A stretch of DNA of 64,000 bases from assembly GCA_017396845.1 (NCBI GenBank), contig JAFQKQ010000055.1:1-64000 (forward strand), written 5' to 3'. The position numbers were made by a program, and so were the translations under genes. Position 1 is the stretch's first letter. Each line of letters opens with the position of its first letter. Below the pieces are notes generated by a model. That model had not been told where the DNA came from. It saw only the letters and a program-made list of their open reading frames with translations, and ran no database searches. This DNA comes from Clostridia bacterium. Its GTDB lineage: Bacteria; Bacillota; Clostridia; Christensenellales; Aristaeellaceae. This document shows positions 1-7,582 of this stretch, piece after piece.

Positions 1-62
1 ACGTGACCGATCGTTCCGATGTTTACGTGCGGCTTATTGCGCTCAAATTTTGCCTTGCCCAT
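1..62 (-). CDS. tuf: Elongation factor Tu, N-terminal fragment (runs off the window)
   Basis: The reverse strand opens with ATG at 62-60 and reads MGKAKFERNKPHVNIGTIGH, then V, up to the window edge. This is the conserved amino terminus of EF-Tu, ending just before the GTPase P-loop. EF-Tu delivers aminoacyl-tRNA to the ribosome. A ribosome binding site (TGGGAGGA, reverse of 73-80) lies about 10 bases upstream. The tRNA-Gly gene ends 41 bases upstream on the same strand, with no hairpin terminator visible between them, so the two are probably co-transcribed. Only about 21 codons are visible, but the motif is unmistakable. Confidence 0.93.
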   Translation of the reverse strand, partial: MGKAKFERNKPHVNIGTIGH

Positions 63-103
63 TGCTAGTCAGTCCTCCCAATGAAGTAATGATACGTTTT
101 TTG

Positions 104-177
104 TGGAGCGGGTGATGGGAATCGAACCCACGTGATCAGCTTGGGAAGCTGGAGCTCTGCCATTGAGCTACACCCGC
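104..177 (-). tRNA. tRNA-Gly (anticodon CCC)
   Basis: The reverse strand folds as a complete cloverleaf: a seven-pair acceptor stem GCGGGTG/CACCCGC, D-arm GCTC...GAGC, anticodon loop TTCCCAA with anticodon CCC, T-loop TTCGATT, discriminator T and an encoded CCA (complement of 104-106). It reads GGG glycine codons. It lies directly upstream of tuf and behind its own promoter at 201-229. Confidence 0.95.
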
Positions 178-200
178 ATACCCACGTCCAATCGAAACTT

Positions 201-229
201 ATTCTACTAAAGCATGCAACATTTGTCAA
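201..229 (-). promoter_or_regulatory. Sigma-A promoter for tRNA-Gly and probably tuf
   Basis: On the minus strand, -35 TTGACA (229-224) and -10 TAGAAT (206-201) are separated by exactly 17 bases. The tRNA begins 24 bases downstream of the -10 box. It matches the vegetative consensus at 11 of 12 positions. Confidence 0.8.
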
Positions 230-283
230 CTGTTATTGTGCGTTGTCTTGCGTCAAATATGTGTTATTTTCTAAAGAACTTGC

Positions 284-898
284 CTATTTTGCCTCCAAAT
301 ATTTCTGGAGCTTGCGTTTTACCCGCTGAAGCGCATTGTCGATGCTCTTTACATGCCTGTCGAGCTCCTCGCTGATCTCCTGGTAGCTCTTGCCCTCCAT
401 ATACTTTAAAAGCACATCCTTTTCAAGATCAGAGAGCATCGCGCCGATTTTTTCCTCGATTACGGAAAGATCCTCTTTGGAAATCATCATGGATTCGGGG
501 TTTGAAAGCGTATCCTCGGTGATTACGTCCATGAGCGTCCTTTCGCTTTTTTCATCATAGATGGGCTTGTCCAAGGATACATAGCTGTTCAGCGGTATGT
601 GCTTCTGTCTCGTCGCGGTCTTAATGGCGGTTATGATCTGGCGCGTTATGCACAGTTCCGCAAACGCGCGGAAGGATGAAAGTCTGTCCTCCCTGAAATC
701 GCGGATGGCCTTGTACAGCCCGATCATCCCTTCCTGAACGATGTCCTCGTGATCCGCGCCGATCAGGAAATAGCTTCTTGCCTTTGAGCGGACGAAATTC
801 TTATATTTATTGAGAAGGAATTCTATGGCGTAATCATCCCGCGCCTGTGCTGCCTTCACAACCTCTTCATCGGTCAGATTCTCATACCGCTGATACAT
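284..898 (-). CDS. sigH: RNA polymerase sigma factor SigH (early sporulation / stationary phase)
   Basis: A 204-residue sigma-70 family protein. The N-terminal part (about 10-95) has region 2 with the motif YKNFVRSKARSYFLIGADHE and the DIVQEGMIGL core recognition helix. The C-terminal part (about 145-200) has a region 4 helix-turn-helix (YQEISEELDRHVKSIDNALQ). In Bacillus SigH directs entry into sporulation and competence. The start at 898 is chosen over an upstream in-frame ATG because GGAGGAG lies 5 bases before it. It is the last gene of rhaB-mrnC-rlmB-sigH, and mrnC-rlmB-sigH synteny is usual in Firmicutes. Confidence 0.93.
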   Translation of the reverse strand: MYQRYENLTDEEVVKAAQARDDYAIEFLLNKYKNFVRSKARSYFLIGADHEDIVQEGMIGLYKAIRDFREDRLSSFRAFAELCITRQIITAIKTATRQKHIPLNSYVSLDKPIYDEKSERTLMDVITEDTLSNPESMMISKEDLSVIEEKIGAMLSDLEKDVLLKYMEGKSYQEISEELDRHVKSIDNALQRVKRKLQKYLEAK

Positions 899-949
899 GC
901 TTCTCCTCCGTACGTCGATATTTCGTTCTCTCACCCATCCCGCTTTTTA

Positions 950-1882
950 TCACCTTGCGGCGGAAATCCTGAACATGATAATGCCGGCGGCTACAGATGC
1001 GTTCAGAGAATTGATATGTCCCTTTAAGGGAATCGACACGGCGCCGTCGCACGTCTTTCTGACCAGCTGGCTCACACCCTCGCCCTCTGCGCCGATCACA
1101 ATGGCAATGGGACCGGTGAGATTCATATCGTTTACGTTTTCCCCGTCCATATCCGCCGCATACACCCAAATTCCGCGCTCCTTGATTTCTTCAATCGCGC
1201 GGCTGATATTGGTGACCCGCGCAACGCGCATATACTCAACTGCGCCTGCCGCCGCCTTTACGCACGCGGGATTCAGTCCCGCAGAACGCCTTTCGGATAC
1301 GATCACGCCGTGCGCGCCCGCACATTCGGCGCTTCTGATAATCGCGCCCAGATTGTGAGGATCGGTGATCCCGTCAAGAATGATCAGAAACGCATCCTCG
1401 CCATTTTCTTCGATGTGCCGAAAGATTTCGTCCATCGTGGAATACGACGCGCTCGACATATAGGCAAGCAGACCCTGATGATTCGGATATACGCTGTCCA
1501 GGCGCGCCTTCTCAACCTCCTGAACCACCACGCCCTGATCCTTCGCCATGCGGACGATCTCTCTGGCGCTGGAGGAAAGATCCCCCTTCATTACCAGCAG
1601 CTTTTCCATCGGCCGGGCGGCTTTAAGCGCCTCGCGGATGGGATTTCTGCCGACAAGCATGTTTTCGGGAATTTCATCCGGCACATCTCTTTTTATAAAT
1701 CTCGCCTCGTGGCGCTTTTTCGGATCCTTGTACGCGTTTTCCTCCGCGCCTTCCCTTGCGCCGTAATCCCTCTGCGAGCTGCCCGTCCAATCGGAACTCT
1801 TTCTGCCCTCTACGCGCTTTCCGCTGTGGTTTCCATGATATCCCGCGTTTTCGTGTTTGTCGTTAAAGCGGTCGTATGCCAT
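950..1882 (-). CDS. rlmB: 23S rRNA (guanosine-2'-O)-methyltransferase, TrmH/SPOUT family
   Basis: A 310-residue SpoU-type methyltransferase. The first 70 residues are charged and low-complexity. A substrate-binding domain starts near MLVGRNPIREALKA. The SPOUT knot carries motif 1 (ITDPHNLGAIIRSAE), motif 2 (VIGAEGEGVS) and motif 3 (SIPLKGHINSLNASVAAGI). RlmB methylates the 23S rRNA peptidyl-transferase loop (G2251 in E. coli). The charged N-terminal extension is longer than in E. coli RlmB. GGGGGATAA precedes the ATG. It sits 9 bases after mrnC and 51 bases before sigH, in one operon. Confidence 0.92.
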   Translation of the reverse strand: MAYDRFNDKHENAGYHGNHSGKRVEGRKSSDWTGSSQRDYGAREGAEENAYKDPKKRHEARFIKRDVPDEIPENMLVGRNPIREALKAARPMEKLLVMKGDLSSSAREIVRMAKDQGVVVQEVEKARLDSVYPNHQGLLAYMSSASYSTMDEIFRHIEENGEDAFLIILDGITDPHNLGAIIRSAECAGAHGVIVSERRSAGLNPACVKAAAGAVEYMRVARVTNISRAIEEIKERGIWVYAADMDGENVNDMNLTGPIAIVIGAEGEGVSQLVRKTCDGAVSIPLKGHINSLNASVAAGIIMFRISAAR

Positions 1883-1891
1883 AAATAACGA

Positions 1892-2287
1892 TTATCCCCC
1901 TATGTCCGTGAGTCGCTTAAGAAAAAATTCCAGTCTTTCCCTTTGCTCCGTCAGATACAGATATCCAAGCAGCGCCTCCAGCGCCGTCGCCCTGTGATAC
2001 TCCGACGCATCGGCATTCTTGGGCGGCGACTGCCTGGTGTTTCTCGCGCGGCGGACAATCGCCTCTTCTTCCTCCGTAAGCTCGTCTTCTATCCTGATAA
2101 GCGCCTCGGACTGCGCATGCGCGTTTACGAGCGTTACCGCCTTTTTATGAAGATCCCGGATTTTTCCGCCGGTTGCAGTGATCATGGTCCGAACATACAG
2201 ATCATATACGCTGTCGCCCACAAATGCAAGCTCCAGGGATCCCGGCATTTGTCCGTGAGGAAATCTGTCCGCCGCGCGTGTGTTCAT
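1892..2287 (-). CDS. mrnC: Mini-ribonuclease III
   Basis: A 131-residue RNase III catalytic domain without a dsRNA-binding domain, the normal size for Mini-III, which matures 23S rRNA ends. The diagnostic motifs are LELAFVGDSVYDLYVRT near the N-terminus and the second acidic motif in ATALEALLGYLYLT near the C-terminus. The ribosome binding site (GGAGA...AAGGA) lies inside the last codons of rhaB, five bases upstream, suggesting translational coupling. In many Firmicutes cysS precedes mrnC; here rhaB takes that place. Confidence 0.92.
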   Translation of the reverse strand: MNTRAADRFPHGQMPGSLELAFVGDSVYDLYVRTMITATGGKIRDLHKKAVTLVNAHAQSEALIRIEDELTEEEEAIVRRARNTRQSPPKNADASEYHRATALEALLGYLYLTEQRERLEFFLKRLTDIGG

Positions 2288-2292
2288 ATTCC

Positions 2293-3828
2293 TTATTCTC
2301 CAATCAGCTTTTCAAGCTTTTCGTACGCCTGATCCCACTTTTCGTTTCCGGCGGGATCGAAATCGTAGGTCTTGCTGCCGAAGGAATCGGCTACGATTCT
2401 GCGAAGCTCCCAGATGTCCTCAACATCCTTGGTCGCCATCGCCTGAACGAGCAGATTTCCAATGACCGTGCCTTCGGAAGCACCGATTCTGACCGGGCGC
2501 TTGAGCGCGGAAGCGGTGTACTCGTTGAGAAGCTCGTTCTTTCCGCCGCCGCCTACGATATACAAAGCGTCGATATTGAAACCGTTGATCTCCTCCAGCG
2601 TCTTAATGCCCCAGCGGTATTTTACGGCGAGTCCGCGGTATACGATATCTGCAATCAGGCCTACGCGATCCCTTTTGTCGATTTCGGTTCCGTAGATCTT
2701 CTTTACATACGCTTCTACACGATCGGCCATGCCGTCGGGCGCAAAGAACGCGTTGTCGTCTACGTCAATTACGGCGTCGGTGGTCTTTTCGGCCTTCTCT
2801 ACTTCCTTTACAATGTCTGCAAAGCTGAGCTTTTCAAGGCCTTCCTTTTCGCGCTCCTTGTTAAACTGCTTGCGGCATTCCTGGATGATCCAAAGACCCA
2901 TGATGTTCTTGAGAAGACGCGTAGTGCCGTTAAGGCCGCCCTCGTTGGAGAAGTTGGCGTTCATAACGCCCTCGGTGCATACGGGCGTGGGCGTTTCCAC
3001 GCCAAGAAGCGACCAGGTGCCGCTGGAAAGATAGGCAAAGCTTTCGCCCTTTCGTGCGGGAACAGCTGCGACGGCCGATGCGGTGTCGTGGGATGCGACC
3101 GCGACGACGGGTACATCGTAATCAATCGCGGGGCAGATTTCCTTTTTCAGATAGCCGCGGATTTCGCCGGGCTGCTGAATCGGCGCAAAGAGTCCCTCAG
3201 GAATGCCGAAGGCGGAAAGAATCTCCTTGGACCAGGTGCGGACGGAAGGATCGATCATCTGGCTGGTGGAGGCAATGGTGTATTCGGTTCCGCACTTTCC
3301 GGTAAGATACCACGCAAAAAGGTCGGGCATGAAAAGCAGCGTGTTTTCTTCCGTTATATATTTCGCCGTTTCGGGATTTTTCTTCATGGCGATGAGCTGA
3401 TACAGGGTGTTGAACTGCAGAAACGCAAGACCCGTGTGCTTGAAAATCTCCGTCTTGGGCATGATTTTGAACGCTTCCTCCATCATGCCGATCGTGCGGT
3501 CGTCGCGGTAGGAAACCGGGCGGAATACGACGTTACCGTCGGGCCCTACGATGCCGAAGTCAACGCCCCACGTATCGATTCCGATGCTCTCGATATGAAT
3601 GCCGCGCTCTGCGATCATGCCGATGGCGGTCTTCATTTCGCCGAACAGCCTCTCCATCTCCCACGCGAGCACATCGCCCGTTCTCACCGCTTCATTTGCA
3701 AAGCGGTATACTTCTTCAAGCGCCAGTTTCTTTTTGCCGTCCTGAGGATCCGTTTCCAGGATACCCAGTATGGCGCGTCCGCTCGACGCGCCGAAGTCAA
3801 AACCGAGATAGTATTTCTTCTGATCCAT
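2293..3828 (-). CDS. rhaB: L-rhamnulokinase
   Basis: A 511-residue FGGY-family sugar kinase. The N-terminal phosphate-binding motif GFDFGASSGRAILG is typical of RhaB, which phosphorylates L-rhamnulose to rhamnulose-1-phosphate. Further support comes from DTWGVDFGIVG, the ATP-site region with ASHDTASAVAAVPA and SSGTWSLLGVE, and the C-terminal YIVGGGGKNELLNEYTASAL. GGGAGG lies 10 bases before the ATG, and a strong promoter lies at 3867-3895. No rhaA or rhaD adjoins it, but an alpha-L-rhamnosidase and a D-lyxose isomerase-like gene lie 21-25 kb away. It heads the operon that continues into mrnC-rlmB-sigH. Confidence 0.92.
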   Translation of the reverse strand: MDQKKYYLGFDFGASSGRAILGILETDPQDGKKKLALEEVYRFANEAVRTGDVLAWEMERLFGEMKTAIGMIAERGIHIESIGIDTWGVDFGIVGPDGNVVFRPVSYRDDRTIGMMEEAFKIMPKTEIFKHTGLAFLQFNTLYQLIAMKKNPETAKYITEENTLLFMPDLFAWYLTGKCGTEYTIASTSQMIDPSVRTWSKEILSAFGIPEGLFAPIQQPGEIRGYLKKEICPAIDYDVPVVAVASHDTASAVAAVPARKGESFAYLSSGTWSLLGVETPTPVCTEGVMNANFSNEGGLNGTTRLLKNIMGLWIIQECRKQFNKEREKEGLEKLSFADIVKEVEKAEKTTDAVIDVDDNAFFAPDGMADRVEAYVKKIYGTEIDKRDRVGLIADIVYRGLAVKYRWGIKTLEEINGFNIDALYIVGGGGKNELLNEYTASALKRPVRIGASEGTVIGNLLVQAMATKDVEDIWELRRIVADSFGSKTYDFDPAGNEKWDQAYEKLEKLIGE

Positions 3829-3866
3829 AAGCGCATACCTCCCATTAATCCATTCTCATTGTCATT

Positions 3867-3895
3867 AGTATACCAGATATCAGGCGTTTTGTCAC
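3867..3895 (-). promoter_or_regulatory. Sigma-A promoter of the rhaB-mrnC-rlmB-sigH operon
   Basis: Minus strand: -35 GTGACA (3895-3890), 17-base spacer, -10 TATACT (3872-3867). The rhaB start codon is 38 bases downstream of the -10. No clear operator palindrome is visible. Confidence 0.72.
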
Positions 3896-3968
3896 AAATT
3901 CAATAAAAATATCACATTTGAAAGATTTGCTTGTAATTCCATATTCTTATGCAAAATACCCTCCGAAT

Positions 3969-4276
3969 TTATCCACCGGAGCCATCCACATTATCCACAG
4001 GTTTATCCTCGATTTCGCGCCGGTTATCCCGGAATTCACCCATGTTTTCCACAGAATTGTGGATAAATCATGCACATGTGTACAAGTTATCCACAAGGTC
4101 AGCAATTTTATCCACAACTAATAAATTTGTCATAAATATTACAAATTTATTACAGCGTTCTTTGAATTCCCGGATTTTTTCAGTCAGATCCGACACATTT
4201 TCCCGTTTTTCTTTTTGCCCGCAACCGACTTCGGTATCAAATGACGGATGTATGAAGCCTATGCATATTATACACA
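3969..4276. other. DnaA-box cluster with AT-rich flank: candidate replication origin (oriC-like) or DnaA-titration site
   Basis: Within the gene-free gap 3829-4664 there are four perfect DnaA boxes (TTATCCACA): 3991-3999 (+), 4058-4066 (-), 4087-4095 (+) and 4108-4116 (+). One-mismatch copies lie at 3969-3977 (TTATCCACC), 4045-4053 (TTTTCCACA) and 4268-4276 (TTATACACA, the E. coli R2 form). Weaker copies lie at 3982-3990 and 4003-4011. The last perfect box is followed at once by an AT-rich stretch (4117-4153) that could be an unwinding element. Nothing else occupies the region. dnaA, dnaN, rpmH and rnpA are not in the window, so an initiator-titrating cluster of the kind known in B. subtilis is the main alternative to a true origin. 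Confidence 0.72.
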
Positions 4277-4421
4277 GAACAGCGGTCGGTTTCGGAAAAG
4301 CGTTGAGCGAAAGCACTCCCGAATGCCGTTACATGAACGGCGGTGCATTTTTTTTATCCAATGAATTCCGAAGTGTTTGATCGCAGATTTCTTTTGAGCA
4401 TCAAACAAACCGTCAGCGCCC

Positions 4422-4458
4422 CATCCCTCCGCCGCTCGCTTGCTCGCCCTCCCTTCTT
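4422..4458. repeat. Dispersed intergenic repeat, copy 1
   Basis: Begins CATCCCTCCGCCGCTCGCT and ends in CCCTCCCTTCTT. It matches copies at 17343-17390 and 43403-43450. It lies in the gap between the DnaA-box cluster and the tsaD terminator. The rest of 4277-4600 shows no gene. Confidence 0.7.
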
Positions 4459-4600
4459 GAGAAAAGCGTCAAAAGGCTTGTGATCCGAAAGAATTGACCC
4501 TTATACGTTTTTTTCAACAGCGCCCAAGCGGCCTGTCAGCCGACAAATTCAGCATTTTTTGACAGCCCTCCGGTATCGCTCAATAAAGAACTTTTCACAC

Positions 4601-4636
4601 AAAAAAGAGAACCGCCGTCTTCGCAGCAGCCCTCTT
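4601..4636 (-). terminator. Rho-independent terminator after tsaD
   Basis: On the minus strand a 13-pair stem (4636-4624 with 4617-4605, four G-U pairs) has a six-base loop and is followed by six T residues. It lies 29 bases after the tsaD stop codon. Confidence 0.75.
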
Positions 4637-4664
4637 CAGCATCGGTATTCCAATTTATGCTCCG

Positions 4665-5729
4665 TCAGTTCTCAATCAGCCGCACCGACGGCTGGGCGTT
4701 CAGGGTTAATTCCGCGATTTCGCCCTTCATCAGCCTGTAAAACGCTGCTGACGCGATCATGACGGCGTTGTCCGTGCAAAGGCTTGCCGGCGGCATGAAT
4801 ACGCGCAGCCCCGCTTCCCCGCCTCTTCTTTGAATCTCGCGTCTTAATTTACGGTTGGACGCTACGCCGCCTGCAAGCGCCACTGTCTTTGCGCCGGTAT
4901 CCCGGCACGCAAGCATCGTTTTATCCACAAGCGCGTCCACGACGGCCTTTCGAAAGGAAGCCGCCCAGTCGGCGCTTCGGATTTCTTCGCCCTTTTGCCT
5001 GAGCGTATGCGCCTGATTGATCACAGCTGTCTTCAATCCGCTGAATGAAAAGTCATATTTCCCCGGCGTATGCGCACGCGGGAATTTGTATGCGTTTTCA
5101 TCCGCTTCCTCGCTCATTTTATCAAGAAGCGGCCCGCCGGGATACGGAATATTCAGCACCCTTGCAACCTTGTCAAAGGCTTCGCCCGCCGCATCATCCA
5201 CCGTTTTTCCGATCATGGTGTATTCGCCGTACCGGTCAACGCGAACGATATGGCTGTGTCCGCCGGAGGCCACAAGGCACACAAACGGCGGCTCCAGTTC
5301 CGGATGCGCCACAAAATTCGCGCTCACATGCCCTTCAATGTGGTTTACGCCGATCAGCGGCGCGCCCATCGCATAGGCAAGCGCCTTTCCCCAGCTGACG
5401 CCGGTAAGGAGCGCGCCCACAAGCCCCGGGCCGAACGTAACCGCCACGGCGTCGATATCCTTAAGCGTAAGACCGCTTTTATCAAGCGCCCTGTCGAGAA
5501 GCGGATCCAGCGCTTCCACATGCATTCGGGACGCAATCTCCGGAACTACGCCGCCGTACAGCGCGTGCGTGTCCACCTGCGAAGCGATTTCATTGGCGAG
5601 AACCCTTCTTCCGTCCTCCACAATCGCAATCGCCGTCTCATCGCAGGACGACTCCACAGCCAGTATCCGCGCGTGTCCTTTCTGACAAAGCGCCTGTGCT
5701 TTGCGTAATGCGCTTTCATAATAACTCAT
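4665..5729 (-). CDS. tsaD: tRNA N6-adenosine threonylcarbamoyltransferase
   Basis: A 354-residue Kae1/TsaD (ASKHA-fold) protein that transfers threonylcarbamoyl to A37 of ANN-decoding tRNAs. The N-terminal ESSCDETAIAIV motif, the metal-binding NHIEGHVSANF motif, VASGGHSHIV, and the C-terminal LAGGVASNRKLR and CTDNAVMIA signatures are all present. Length is normal. The start overlaps the end of the preceding DUF1461 gene by 14 bases, with GGGGAGA as ribosome binding site. The partners TsaB and TsaE are not in this window. It is the last gene of the secA-prfB-DUF1461-tsaD run. Confidence 0.95.
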   Translation of the reverse strand: MSYYESALRKAQALCQKGHARILAVESSCDETAIAIVEDGRRVLANEIASQVDTHALYGGVVPEIASRMHVEALDPLLDRALDKSGLTLKDIDAVAVTFGPGLVGALLTGVSWGKALAYAMGAPLIGVNHIEGHVSANFVAHPELEPPFVCLVASGGHSHIVRVDRYGEYTMIGKTVDDAAGEAFDKVARVLNIPYPGGPLLDKMSEEADENAYKFPRAHTPGKYDFSFSGLKTAVINQAHTLRQKGEEIRSADWAASFRKAVVDALVDKTMLACRDTGAKTVALAGGVASNRKLRREIQRRGGEAGLRVFMPPASLCTDNAVMIASAAFYRLMKGEIAELTLNAQPSVRLIEN

Positions 5730-6366
5730 CTTTTTTCAGTCTCCCCATCAGTCGGTTAACGCCCCAGATCAGCGCGCCCGTAAACAGGCAGTGAGCCAGC
5801 GCAGCAAGCGCGATAATCACAGCCATTACGATAAAGAATTTTTCCGGAAGAATGCGGATCAGCGCATCCTCGTTCGGATTCAAAAGCCAGAGATCATTTG
5901 TAAAAAGCATTTCGTGAAACAGGGTAAAAATGCCCGAAAAGTCAACAGCCGAAGCAGCCGCTATCAGCCCCGCAATCAAAACATACGCGCCCGTACACAC
6001 GAAAAACGCCCGCTTCATGTGTGCTTTGGCTCGTTTCATGCCGATAATGCCAAACACAATCATCGCACCCGCAGAAGCATACAGCGCTATTCTCGCCGAC
6101 GAGAGCAGCCCTTTTACATCCTGCATATGAATTTTCGCGCGTTCGCTTAGGTTATCAATTTCATTCGTCCTGCCCGCAAGATACATGGCGATTTGACGGT
6201 TCATGGTCATGCGCTGCTGTTCGTCAAGCCCCGTTGTAATCTCATTTACGCCTATCCTTCTTTGAACCGCATCGTAAATCTCATCGTTAAGACCCACGGA
6301 AAACAGCGCCATCAAAAGCGACCACACGACCATCATCGCGCAGGCGGCATATGCGTATCCTTTCAT
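5716..6366 (-). CDS. DUF1461 / TIGR01906 family integral membrane protein
   Basis: A 216-residue protein with about four membrane segments: near residues 5-25, 92-112, 125-145 and 180-205. The conserved block FHEMLFTNDLWLLNPNED followed by LIRILPEKFF is the hallmark of the TIGR01906 (DUF1461) family, whose biochemical role is not established. The start at 6366 is preferred over an upstream in-frame start because GGGGGAT lies just before it. It sits between prfB and tsaD and overlaps tsaD, so it is probably co-transcribed with them. Confidence 0.85.
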   Translation of the reverse strand: MKGYAYAACAMMVVWSLLMALFSVGLNDEIYDAVQRRIGVNEITTGLDEQQRMTMNRQIAMYLAGRTNEIDNLSERAKIHMQDVKGLLSSARIALYASAGAMIVFGIIGMKRAKAHMKRAFFVCTGAYVLIAGLIAAASAVDFSGIFTLFHEMLFTNDLWLLNPNEDALIRILPEKFFIVMAVIIALAALAHCLFTGALIWGVNRLMGRLKKDELL

Positions 6367-6450
6367 TCCATCCCCCGTTTTGAAGGAATAAAGCATCGCG
6401 CGACAATCGCCGAATACTCATCCGATGCGCGCGAGCATTTCATTTTTTTC

Positions 6451-7548
6451 TTACAGCTTCTGAAGGTATGCCGTGACAAAGCCCTCAAGGTCGCCGTCCA
6501 TTACATCATCGATATTGCCCATCTCATATCCGGTTCTGTGATCCTTGACCATGGTATAGGGCTGGAAGACGTAGGAGCGAATCTGGCTACCCCACTCAAT
6601 CTTCTTAAGCTCGCCCTTTACCTCGCCCATCAGCTCCTGCCGCTTCTGTTCCTGAAGCTCAGCAAGGCGGGCTCTTAACATCCTGAAGCACGTTTCCTTG
6701 TTCTGCAGCTGGCTTCTTTCGTTCTGGCACTGAACGACGATGCCGGTGGGAAGGTGCGTAATTCGGACGGCGGAGTCGGTACGGTTAACATGCTGACCGC
6801 CCTTGCCGGAGGAACGATAGGTATCAATTCGAAGATCATCGTTATCGATTACAATAGTATCGTCGCCTTCGATGACAGGCGCAACGTCAAGCGAGGCAAA
6901 GGACGTATGCCTTCTGGCCGCCGCATCAAAGGGCGAAATTCGAACGAGTCTGTGAACGCCTCTTTCGCTCTTCATAAAGCCGTATGCGTATTCGCCGGAA
7001 ACTTCCCACGTAACGCTCTTTACGCCCGCTTCATCGCCTTCCAAAAAGTCAAGCTCCTTCACGGTAAAGCCCATGCGCTCGCCGAAACGCGCATACATGC
7101 GGTACAGCATGCTCGTCCAGTCCTGCGCCTCGGTTCCGCCCGCGCCCGCGTGCAGGGAAAGTATGCAGTCGCAGCCGTCGTATTCGCCGGTCAGAAGGGT
7201 GGTGAGCTTCAGCGCTTCAAGCTCTTCCCTCAGCGCCTTGATCTCCGAGGAAATCTCCTCGGACATATCGTCCCCGCCTTCTTCCTCGGCAAGCTCCATC
7301 ATTACATCTACATCATCAAGCCTTGAAACCAGCGATTTATAGTGATTGATGCGGTTTTCGCAGCTGCTTGCGCGCTGATTGATCTTCTGCGCGCGCTCGA
7401 TATCGTCCCAGAAGCCGGGAGACGCCATATCCTCCTGATACTCGATCAGCTGCTCCTTCAGGTGCTCGATATTCAGCGACTGCCCGGTTTCCTCAAGCAT
7501 GGCCTTGAGGCTCGTTATTTCCTGACGAAAGACTTCCGATTCGTACAT
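6451..7548 (-). CDS. prfB: Peptide chain release factor 2 (no programmed frameshift)
   Basis: A 365-residue class I release factor for UGA and UAA. The RF2-type tripeptide SPF occurs in VRISPFDAAARRHTSF and the catalytic GGQ in SSGKGGQHVNRTDSAVR. Many prfB genes need a +1 frameshift at an in-frame UGA near codon 25. Here the corresponding site reads CTG AAT with no stop, and the gene is one continuous frame. I chose the ATG at 7548, which has AAGGGTGAGG at good spacing; a GTG at 7560 is in frame. It lies 34 bases after secA. Confidence 0.94.
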   Translation of the reverse strand: MYESEVFRQEITSLKAMLEETGQSLNIEHLKEQLIEYQEDMASPGFWDDIERAQKINQRASSCENRINHYKSLVSRLDDVDVMMELAEEEGGDDMSEEISSEIKALREELEALKLTTLLTGEYDGCDCILSLHAGAGGTEAQDWTSMLYRMYARFGERMGFTVKELDFLEGDEAGVKSVTWEVSGEYAYGFMKSERGVHRLVRISPFDAAARRHTSFASLDVAPVIEGDDTIVIDNDDLRIDTYRSSGKGGQHVNRTDSAVRITHLPTGIVVQCQNERSQLQNKETCFRMLRARLAELQEQKRQELMGEVKGELKKIEWGSQIRSYVFQPYTMVKDHRTGYEMGNIDDVMDGDLEGFVTAYLQKL

Positions 7549-7582
7549 ATTTTCCCTCACCCTTCAAACGCATATCCCAGTA

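Noticed and set aside
2224..3906. A 560-codon open frame on the plus strand opposite rhaB
   Set aside because: rhaB on the other strand is clearly real, and the antisense product has no recognisable motifs.
4301..4352. Rho-independent terminator on the plus strand (GCCGTT/AACGGC followed by a T-run)
   Set aside because: There is no plus-strand gene upstream for it to serve; it may be part of the repeat element instead.
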